Assembly: GCA_010031845.1 (NCBI GenBank)
Contig: RGYX01000083.1
Coordinates: 1-5,099, forward strand
Direction of reading: 5' to 3'
Origin: Verrucomicrobiota bacterium
Lineage (GTDB): Bacteria > Verrucomicrobiota > Verrucomicrobiia > Methylacidiphilales > Verrucolacustridaceae
DNA length: 5,099 nucleotides
The notes below the pieces were generated by a model. That model was not told where the DNA came from. It made no database searches and saw only the letters and a program-made list of their open reading frames with translations. Of this stretch, positions 1-5,099 are shown in pieces. How positions within the stretch are numbered: position 1 is the first letter of the stretch; each line of letters opens with the position of its first letter. Made by a program: the position numbers and the translations under genes.

Positions 1-1001
1 TCCGCCAGTTTTCGTCCCTCTGCCCAGTTGGCCGTCAATTCGCCCAGCCATAGCATCACCCCCGCATTCCACGCCACCGATCCACTCACCACTTTGGACC
101 CGTCCCCGACGAGCGCCGCCTCCATTTTGGCGGCACTCTCATCCGCATGAGCGACCTCCAGATCTTTCGAGGATACACTACCGCCGACGGACTCTCCTTC
201 CGTCAGGTCAAAGCTCTTGCCCTGCTTTTTTCCCACCAGACGGTTTCTCCCCAGCGGGGAGAGTTCCCCCAGCGGAGCCCCTTTTTCATCCTCCCCGTAC
301 ACGATGGCAAAAGAGTCCGCCCCCAGGATCTCCAGTGCCCCAAAGAGCTTGGCTATATCCTCTTCCCGAAAAACACCAATGATCCGCACCTCCGGAAAAG
401 CCGGATTGACCAAAGGTCCCAAAAGGTGAAAAGCCGTCCTCTTGCCTTGGGTCGCGAGGATTTTTCTGGCGCCCGCCACTCCGGCAAACGCGGGATGGAA
501 ATCGGGCGCATAAAGAAAGGCACAACCCACCTGCGCCAGACAATCAGCCAGTTCCCCGGCATCTTTTACCCCCCTCAAGGCAAGCGCACTCAAAGCATCC
601 GCGCTTCCACTGGCCCGGGTGATTCCGCGATTCCCATGCTTCGCCACCGGCAATCCCGCCGCCGCTGCCACCATCCCGGCCGCCGTCGAAATATTGACCA
701 TCGGTCGCCCGCCCCCGCCTGTCCCACAACAGTCGGCCAAAGGTTTCCCCCCCCATTGCCCGGACAAACCCGCCCCTTTTCCCCTGGCCAGAAAAGCCCG
801 TGCCATGCCCGCCAATTCCCTCGCCGTCTCGCCTTTGACCGCCCAAGCGATCAAAAAATCAGCTTTAGCCTGATCATCCAACTTGGGGTCTGCCAAAGAG
901 GCCACCAGTTCCTCCGTCTCCAGCGCGGTCATCTCCCGACCCTCCCGACAACGCGACACGGCCCGGGTCAAAGCCATCGACATCTCCGCTTCGCAACTCA
1001 T
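1..1001 (-). CDS. trpD: Anthranilate phosphoribosyltransferase (TrpD), C-terminal end cut by window edge
   Basis: This enzyme transfers the phosphoribosyl group of PRPP to anthranilate, the second committed step of tryptophan synthesis in the cytoplasm. The visible 333 residues have the family order: an N-terminal helical part with the KGET motif (56-59), the glycine-rich PRPP loop GTGG (93-96) followed by NISTAA (103-108), KHGNR (121-125) with SGSAD (131-135), the FLYAPDFHPA segment (162-171), and LLGPLVNP (193-200). The usual length is 330-350, so only about 10-20 residues are missing. Odd points: the aspartate normally after GTGG is Gly97, the usual FNLLGPL asparagine is His192, and the usual metal-binding Asp-Glu pair appears as Gly245-Glu246. 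The start at 1001 overlaps the stop of the upstream pilT (ATGA). Met9 at 977 is an alternative start with a better ribosome binding site. Family membership is secure; activity is less so. It could be a divergent TrpD paralogue rather than the main biosynthetic enzyme. Confidence 0.9.
   Translation of the reverse strand, partial: MSCEAEMSMALTRAVSRCREGREMTALETEELVASLADPKLDDQAKADFLIAWAVKGETARELAGMARAFLARGKGAGLSGQWGGKPLADCCGTGGGGRPMVNISTAAGMVAAAAGLPVAKHGNRGITRASGSADALSALALRGVKDAGELADCLAQVGCAFLYAPDFHPAFAGVAGARKILATQGKRTAFHLLGPLVNPAFPEVRIIGVFREEDIAKLFGALEILGADSFAIVYGEDEKGAPLGELSPLGRNRLVGKKQGKSFDLTEGESVGGSVSSKDLEVAHADESAAKMEAALVGDGSKVVSGSVAWNAGVMLWLGELTANWAEGRKLA
984..987 (-). promoter_or_regulatory. 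Possible ribosome binding site for an alternative trpD start (Met9 at 977)
   Basis: On the minus strand GGAG lies six bases before the in-frame ATG at 977-975, a better match to a Shine-Dalgarno site than anything before the ATG at 1001 (a weak GGGA five bases upstream). The family N-terminus tolerates either start. I prefer 1001 because of the ATGA overlap with pilT, but 977 remains possible. Confidence 0.35.
998..1001 (-). other. ATGA stop-start overlap, pilT to trpD
   Basis: The pilT stop TGA (1000-998) overlaps the trpD start ATG (1001-999) by two bases, giving a four-base shared element. Such overlaps usually mark translational coupling by termination and re-initiation within one mRNA, so trpD output is probably tied to pilT translation. 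Confidence 0.7.
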
Positions 1002-2074
1002 CCGATTCCCGAGTCTTTGGGCAGAAGGTCCTGAAACCTGAGCTTATCAATGGCCTTCATGTACGCCTCCATGGGGGAAATCCGCCCGGCTTTGAGGTGA
1101 CCGTCGATCGCATCGTCCATCAGTTGCATCCCCTCCGACTTGCCCGTTTTCAAAACATCACTCAACTTCATGGTCGCACCCTCCCGGATAATGGCGGACA
1201 CCGCATTGTTTCCGATCAGGATCTCATTCACCGCCAGACGCCCACCTCCATCGGAACGCTTCAACAGGAGTTGGGCGCACACGGCCCGCAGGGAATTGGC
1301 CAGCATCGTCCGGATCTGCTCCTGCTGGTCACTGGGAAAGGCATCGATGATACGGTCGACCGTTTTCCGGGCATTGTTGGTGTGGAGCGTGCCGAAAACG
1401 AGCAGCCCGGTCTCGGCGGCCGTCAGGGCCAAGGCGATCGTCTCCAGATCCCGCATCTCTCCCACCAACACCACGTCCGCATCCTCACGCAAGGCCGCTT
1501 TCAGGCCGGTCGCGAAACTGGGAGTTTCGTTCGGCACTTCACGCTGGGTGATGACGGATTTCTTGTTCGGGTGCACAAACTCAATCGGCTCCTCGATGGT
1601 CACGATATGGCGGGCGTAGTGGGTGTTAATCGAATCCACCACCGCCGCCAAGGTGGTGGATTTTCCCGAGCCCGTCGGCCCAGTCACCAGAATCAGCCCG
1701 GATTTGTAAGTGCCGAAACTCTCAATGACCGGGGGAACCCCCAGCTCTTTCAAGGTCTTGATCTTGGTGGGAATAATCCGGAAGACCGCGCCATACCCGT
1801 GCAACTGCTTGTAAAAGTTGCATCGGAACCGGTTCGACTCGTCCATCTCGTAGGCAAAATCCAAATCACCGGTTTCCGTGAACTTCTTCCAGGCAGGCGG
1901 GGAGCAGATGGGCTGCAGGAGCCGGACCATCTCATCCCGGGTCAACACCCCGTCCCGGATGGAGACCACCTCTCCGTGCCGACGGATCTTGGGCGGTTGT
2001 GACTCGAGCAGATGAAGATCGCTCCCCCCTTTTTCCACCAGAATTCCAAAAAGCTCGTCGATCGGATGCTTCAT
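998..2074 (-). CDS. pilT: Type IV pilus retraction ATPase PilT (standard-length paralogue)
   Basis: This is a 358-residue hexameric secretion-superfamily ATPase that would act at the cytoplasmic base of a type IV pilus to depolymerise pilin and retract the fibre (twitching, adhesion, DNA uptake). The sequence shows an N-terminal PAS-like domain with SDLHL (18-22), a Walker A loop GPTGSGKST (132-140, Lys138), an Asp box written TIEEPIEF (159-166) where most PilT have ED, a Walker B region VLVGEMRD (202-209, Glu206), and a His box TLHTN (229-233, His231). The C-terminal motif corresponding to AIRNLIRE of PilT is AVSAIIRE (291-298), followed by TGKSEGMQLMDDAI (310-323). Length matches PilT/PilU. 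It is the middle gene of a coupled unit, overlapping both neighbours by four bases. No good ribosome binding site precedes the ATG, so translation likely depends on the upstream gene. PilU-like function cannot be excluded. Confidence 0.93.
   Translation of the reverse strand: MKHPIDELFGILVEKGGSDLHLLESQPPKIRRHGEVVSIRDGVLTRDEMVRLLQPICSPPAWKKFTETGDLDFAYEMDESNRFRCNFYKQLHGYGAVFRIIPTKIKTLKELGVPPVIESFGTYKSGLILVTGPTGSGKSTTLAAVVDSINTHYARHIVTIEEPIEFVHPNKKSVITQREVPNETPSFATGLKAALREDADVVLVGEMRDLETIALALTAAETGLLVFGTLHTNNARKTVDRIIDAFPSDQQEQIRTMLANSLRAVCAQLLLKRSDGGGRLAVNEILIGNNAVSAIIREGATMKLSDVLKTGKSEGMQLMDDAIDGHLKAGRISPMEAYMKAIDKLRFQDLLPKDSGIG
2071..2074 (-). other. ATGA stop-start overlap between the two pilT paralogues
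   Basis: The TGA of the upstream pilT (2073-2071) overlaps the ATG of the downstream one (2074-2072). The preceding minus-strand bases (GCCGGTCAACTCAA) lack a convincing Shine-Dalgarno sequence, which favours re-initiation coupling and roughly matched synthesis of the two ATPases. Confidence 0.7.
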
Positions 2075-3363
2075 TTGAGTTGACCGGCAAATCCGGCGGC
2101 AAACTGTTTCTTGTTTTCCGCCCTCCGGTAAGCCTCCTCTGGCGTAATGAGATTTCTATCCAGCAATTCCTGCAGGCTGTCATCCATCAGCTTCATCCCC
2201 AGTTTTTTTCCGGTCTGCATGACCCCGGGCAACATGAAGGTCTTGGCCTCACGGATCAGATTCCCAATCGCGGGAGTGTTCACCAAAACCTCCAAGGCCA
2301 GGCAGCGTCCGTGCCCGTCTTTCGTGGGAATCAACTGTTGGCAGACAATCCCGCGCAGGGATTCGCTGACCATGGTTCGAATCTGGGACTGTTGCTCGAT
2401 GGGAAACACATCAAGCAGCCGATCCAGTGTCCGAGCCGCCGTACTGGTGTGCAACGTTCCCAACACCAAATGCCCCGTTTCCGAAGCGCTGATCGCCAGC
2501 GAAATCGTCTCCAGATCGCGCATCTCCCCCACCATGATCACGTCCGGATCCTCCCGCAAGGCCGCCCGCAAGGCGCTGGAAAAACTTGCGCTATTGCTTC
2601 CGATCTCTCGCTGGGATACCTGGCAGCCCGCCGGAGTGAAGACATACTCAATCGGATCCTCCAGGGTAATGATGTGATCTTTGCGCTCCTGATTAATGTG
2701 ATCCACCATGGCGGCCAGCGTGGTGGACTTTCCGCTTCCCACCGCCCCGGTCACCAAAACCAAACCATTATGGTACCGGGTTAAAGTCTTCAAAACCCCG
2801 GGCAAACCCAGTTCATCCATCGATCGTATCTTGCTGGAAATGACCCGGAACACAGACTCCCAACCCCTTCTTTGCCTGACCACACTGGTTCGAAAACGCC
2901 CCAACCCCTCCGCATCATAACAAAAGTCAATCGATCCGGTTTCCTCCACCTTGGCCGCTTGCTTGGACGTCAAAAACGAACGCGCCAACTGTTCCGTCTC
3001 TTCCTTCGTAAGGGGCCGAGCTTCCGGTCCCTCCAAGGGAGTCAATTGGCCGTGGATGCGGGTCAAGGCAGGGGCGTCCGGACCCAGATGCAGGTCGCTG
3101 GCGCCGGTTTGTATGGCGATTTCCAAATAAGCACGGACCGCGCTGTTATCCTGCGATTCGCCTCCCCCTGCGGCTTGGTCAATCAGATCCCGAAGAACCC
3201 GGATATTCTCCTCCGCCATCAACTGTTGCTCCTCAATCAAATCCAAGGCTGCCATTTTTGGATTGGCTCCCAAGAGAACCTTGAGCTGGCTGACCTGCTC
3301 GGCCGTCACCCATCCCTGCTCCGCACTGGTCGTCAGAACATAGTCGTTGAAAGCCGCGCTCAT
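2071..3363 (-). CDS. PilT-like type IV pilus ATPase with N-terminal extension
   Basis: This 430-residue PilT-family ATPase heads the leftward unit. Residues 1-70 form an extra, probably helical domain (GWVTAEQVSQL near 17-27, then a charged helix to about 62) reminiscent of the N-terminal modules of GspE/PilB-type ATPases. That likeness is by eye only. A short Gly/Asp/Ser-rich linker (66-73) leads to a standard PilT core: ASDLHLG (88-94), Walker A GAVGSGKST (206-214, Lys212), Asp box TLEDPIEY (233-240), Walker B VIMVGEMRD (275-283, Glu280), His box TLHTS (303-307, His305) and AIGNLIRE (365-372), one residue from the PilT signature AIRNLIRE. The Walker A loop has Ala-Val where Pro-Thr is usual, but the catalytic lysine and serine remain, so it should bind ATP. 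It resembles the next gene throughout the core, suggesting tandem duplication. The start ATG has only a weak GGGT site upstream. A retraction or accessory (PilU-like) role is likely. Confidence 0.9.
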   Translation of the reverse strand: MSAAFNDYVLTTSAEQGWVTAEQVSQLKVLLGANPKMAALDLIEEQQLMAEENIRVLRDLIDQAAGGGESQDNSAVRAYLEIAIQTGASDLHLGPDAPALTRIHGQLTPLEGPEARPLTKEETEQLARSFLTSKQAAKVEETGSIDFCYDAEGLGRFRTSVVRQRRGWESVFRVISSKIRSMDELGLPGVLKTLTRYHNGLVLVTGAVGSGKSTTLAAMVDHINQERKDHIITLEDPIEYVFTPAGCQVSQREIGSNSASFSSALRAALREDPDVIMVGEMRDLETISLAISASETGHLVLGTLHTSTAARTLDRLLDVFPIEQQSQIRTMVSESLRGIVCQQLIPTKDGHGRCLALEVLVNTPAIGNLIREAKTFMLPGVMQTGKKLGMKLMDDSLQELLDRNLITPEEAYRRAENKKQFAAGFAGQLK

Positions 3364-3462
3364 GATTTTACCCGACCCAGCATCCCCTGCTTCCGGCGTC
3401 CGATCAATCGCAACCCATCATTTACCCTGCCTCTGGCCCGAAAGTGTGGATAACTTTGCCCT
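3364..3462. promoter_or_regulatory. Divergent intergenic region between the pilT unit and polX
   Basis: These 99 bases separate two start codons pointing away from each other, so both promoters should lie here or run into the flanking genes. For the leftward unit, the best pair I see on the minus strand is a weak TTGATC, 17 bases, GATGCT; no strong sigma-70 promoter is visible. For polX, GATAAC at 3449-3454 preceded by TG could act as a -10 element, which would start transcription almost at the ATG, but no -35 match stands out. There is no ribosome binding site in front of polX (ACTTTGCCCT precedes the ATG). A DnaA box lies at its right end. Confidence 0.5.
3445..3453 (-). promoter_or_regulatory. 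Perfect DnaA box (TTATCCACA)
   Basis: The plus strand reads TGTGGATAA here, so the minus strand carries TTATCCACA, the strongest form of the DnaA-binding 9-mer known from E. coli oriC. Only one perfect copy was seen in the window. It ends nine bases before the polX ATG and overlaps the only -10-like sequence there, a position where DnaA binding could control polX transcription. Function is inferred from sequence alone. Confidence 0.5.
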
Positions 3463-4677
3463 ATGACCAAGGATCAGGCCGCCGCCGCCCTACGCGAAAT
3501 TGGCACGATCCTTGAACTTCAGGGGGAAAACCCCTTCAAATGCCGGGCCTACCTTGCCGCCGCCAGAACCCTCGAAACCACCCCCGCGGATCTCGAGGAC
3601 CTCGTCCGCACGGAGCGGTTGAGTGAACTGCCGGGAATCGGCGAGGCCCTCCGGGAAAAGATCACCACTCTCGTCAAGACCGGCAAACTCCCTTATCTCG
3701 AGCAGCTCCGCTCCTCCATTCCAGCCGGACTGCTCGCTCTCTTGGACCTCCCCGGCCTCGGTCCAAAAAAGCTTCGGGCTCTTCGGGAAAAACTGGGAGT
3801 CGAGTCCCTCGAAGCCCTCCAAAAAGCCTGCCATGACGGCCGCTTGGCCGCCCTTGATGGTTTTGGCGAAAAAACGGCCAGCAATCTCCTGGAGGCCATC
3901 GCCCGTCGAGCCAGCTACAGCAAACTCCACCGCCTCGGCGATGCCCTTCCCGCTGCCCAGGCTCTCCTCGCGCACCTCCGCCAATGCCCTGTCGTCCTCC
4001 AGGCTGAAATCGGAGGGAGCCTCCGCCGTGGAAAAGAGATTGTCAAAGATCTCGACCTGATTGCCTCCTCCAAAAAACCCAAGGAAGTCATGCAGGCTTT
4101 CATCTCCGGACCCAACGTGGAAAAGGTCGTGGCCCACGGGGAAACCAAATCCAGCGTCATTCTCCAAGGAGGGATCCCCTGCGACCTTCGGGTTATCCCT
4201 CCCGAGGCTTGGGCCACGGCCTTGGCCCACTTTACCGGATCAAAGGAACATAACATCGCCCTCCGCCAACGGGCTATCGACCGCGGCCTCCATCTCAGTG
4301 AATGGGGCCTCTTTAAGGGCGCGTCCAAAACCCCCATGAAGTTAAAAGAGGAGAAGGATCTTCATGCCGCCCTGGGACTCTCTTACATCCCTCCGGAACT
4401 GCGCGAAGACAGCGGCGAAATTACCGCGGCCGAAAAAAACAACCTTCCGGATCTCCTCACCCGGAACGAAATTCGCGGCTGTCTGCACAATCACACCGTC
4501 GCCAGCGACGGACAGGACACGCTCTTGGCCATGGCCGAAGCCGCCGCCGATCTTGGGCTCGAGTGGTTGGGTATCGCCGATCACTCGAAATCCTCCTTTC
4601 AAGCCCACGGGCTCGATGCCAAGCGCCTGGAGGCCCAAATCACGGGAATGCGACATCCTGAAAGGAGGCAAACTTGA
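3463..4677 (+). CDS. polX: DNA polymerase X (PolX), 5' portion; frame broken within the PHP domain
   Basis: PolX fills short gaps in DNA repair; its PHP domain adds metal-dependent 3'-5' exonuclease or phosphodiesterase activity. This frame gives 404 residues against the usual 570-580. Residues 1-145 form the DNA-binding helix-hairpin-helix region (LPGIG 56-60, LPGLG 96-100, DGFGEK 132-137). The polymerase core has GGSLRRGKEIVKDLDL (184-199) with metal-binding Asp196 and Asp198, a third carboxylate at Asp241 (CDLRV), HFTGSKEHN (256-264) and WGLF (281-284). The PHP domain starts at about 338 with HNH (342-344), Asp349 and DHS (373-375). Family similarity stops near Thr394; the final ten residues are frame-shifted and end at TGA. 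The ATG fits the family N-terminus although no ribosome binding site precedes it. Polymerase activity may survive; the PHP activity of this truncated product should not. It diverges from the pilT unit across 99 bases. Confidence 0.88.
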   Translation: MTKDQAAAALREIGTILELQGENPFKCRAYLAAARTLETTPADLEDLVRTERLSELPGIGEALREKITTLVKTGKLPYLEQLRSSIPAGLLALLDLPGLGPKKLRALREKLGVESLEALQKACHDGRLAALDGFGEKTASNLLEAIARRASYSKLHRLGDALPAAQALLAHLRQCPVVLQAEIGGSLRRGKEIVKDLDLIASSKKPKEVMQAFISGPNVEKVVAHGETKSSVILQGGIPCDLRVIPPEAWATALAHFTGSKEHNIALRQRAIDRGLHLSEWGLFKGASKTPMKLKEEKDLHAALGLSYIPPELREDSGEITAAEKNNLPDLLTRNEIRGCLHNHTVASDGQDTLLAMAEAAADLGLEWLGIADHSKSSFQAHGLDAKRLEAQITGMRHPERRQT

Positions 4678-5099
4678 TTTTCCCGACTCCATCCTCAAGG
4701 AGCTCGACTACGTCATTGCCTCGGTCCACGCCGGCTTTACCTCGGACGAAAAAGAAATGACCGAGCGGATCATCCACGCCATGGAGAACGAGCATGTTAC
4801 CTGCCTGGGCCATCCGACCGGACGACTCCTTCTGGAGCGGGAAGGCTACGCGCTTAACCTTCCCAAGATTCTCGATGCCGCCGTCAGCACGGGAACCTGG
4901 ATTGAACTGAATGCCAATCCCTGGCGCTTGGATCTAGACTGGCGTTGGTGGCACAAAGCGCGTGATCTGGGGGTTCTCTGCTGCATCAATCCCGATGCCC
5001 ACCAAACCTCCCATCTGGGTTTTTTGGATTTGGGGGTCATCCTCGCCCGTAAGGGCTGGCTCCGGGCCAAGGATGTGGTGAACACCCGTACCCTCACCC
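4646..5099 (+). pseudogene. polX: PolX, 3' portion of the PHP domain in a different frame, runs off the window
   Basis: From GAA at 4646 a second plus frame stays open for 151 codons to the window edge and continues the PHP domain of the preceding polX. It begins with ECDILKGG (1-8, matching the family GVE-x-DIL motif), then LDFPD (10-14), ASVHAGF (25-31), LGHPTGR (54-60), ELNANPWRLDL (87-97) and NPDAHQT (115-121). With His342, His344, Asp349 and His374 upstream, the candidate ligands Glu1, His28, His56, Asp117 and His119 complete the expected PHP metal site, so the domain looks preserved apart from the break. The first in-frame ATG (4757) lies well inside the domain, so separate translation would not give an intact fold. 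Comparison with remembered PolX sequences suggests about 18 residues lost at the junction. About 10-20 residues should remain past the window. It may be a true mutation or an assembly error. Confidence 0.82.
4663..4677 (+). other. SD-like AGGAGG, 3-base spacer, codon, TGA: resembles a prfB-type +1 frameshift site
   Basis: In the 5' polX frame the sequence reads AGG AGG CAA ACT TGA. A Shine-Dalgarno-like hexamer three bases before the codon preceding a UGA is the layout of the prfB recoding site. A +1 slip from ACT to CTT would enter the frame that carries the remaining PHP domain. However, tRNA-Thr would re-pair poorly with CUU, and in the other frame the same bases encode the ordinary Lys-Gly-Gly of ECDILKGG, so the resemblance is probably accidental. 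Confidence 0.2.

Noticed and set aside
2034..2042. TTTTCCACC-like sequence as a second DnaA box
   Set aside because: It misses the final consensus base and lies within coding sequence of pilT, so it is not convincing.
147..2784. Long plus-strand open frames (147-1034, 1097-2002, 1999-2784), two of them even overlapping by ATGA
   Set aside because: They lie antisense to trpD and the two pilT genes, whose protein motifs are unmistakable. Their own translations are rich in Arg, Pro, Gln and His with no recognisable domain. They are frame shadows of GC-rich coding sequence.
998..3363. The two pilT genes as a DNA repeat or recent duplication
   Set aside because: They share motif-level protein similarity, but nucleotide stretches such as those around the Walker B codons differ at many positions, so they are old paralogues rather than a recent repeat.
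2872..3453. Plus-strand open frame of 193 codons antisense to the 5' part of the upstream pilT
   Set aside because: Mirror of real coding sequence, no recognisable motif, and it would end in the polX promoter region.
3490..4230. Minus-strand open frame of 246 codons inside polX
   Set aside because: Antisense to conserved polymerase motifs; low-complexity Gly/Glu/Phe-rich translation; no family likeness.
4661..4676. Independent translation start for the 3' polX fragment using AAAGGAGG and TTG at 4674
   Set aside because: The TTG is not in the frame of the PHP remainder and its frame closes within about 30 codons. The first in-frame ATG (4757) is too far from the site.

Overview
The window looks like chromosomal DNA from a GC-rich Gram-negative bacterium. 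A member of the Verrucomicrobiota or a neighbouring phylum is my best guess. That rests on the style of the TrpD protein (KHGNRGIT...SGSAD and a QGKRT insertion before LLGPL), a tandem pair of PilT ATPases, and a bacterial PolX with a PHP domain. The taxonomy is inference. There are no RNA genes, mobile elements, CRISPR arrays or convincing terminators.

Left part (1-3363, minus strand): three genes read leftwards as one tightly packed unit. First comes a PilT-like ATPase with an N-terminal extension (2071-3363), then a second PilT-type ATPase of standard size (998-2074), then trpD, anthranilate phosphoribosyltransferase (1-1001, C-terminal end beyond the window). Both gene junctions are ATGA overlaps, in which the start codon overlaps the stop codon, so translation is probably coupled. 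The two ATPases should power type IV pilus retraction. TrpD belongs to tryptophan synthesis and has no obvious functional link to them. It also carries changes at normally conserved active-site positions.

Middle (3364-3462): a 99-base divergent spacer between the pilT unit and polX. It contains a perfect DnaA box (TTATCCACA on the minus strand), 9 bases upstream of the polX start codon.

Right part (3463-5099, plus strand): polX, a family X DNA polymerase with a C-terminal PHP exonuclease domain. The reading frame is broken inside the PHP domain near 4645. Frame 1 ends at a TGA at 4675-4677, while the rest of the PHP domain continues in another frame from about 4646 to the window edge. About 18 residues of the family fold are missing at the break, so an out-of-frame deletion of roughly 50-55 bases (natural or an assembly error) fits best. 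The premature stop also sits in an arrangement resembling the prfB +1 frameshift site (AGGAGG, three bases, one codon, TGA), which is probably coincidental but testable.

I found no clearly new biological system. The broken polX, the DnaA box, the unusual TrpD and the coupled pilT-pilT-trpD unit are the points worth a second look.
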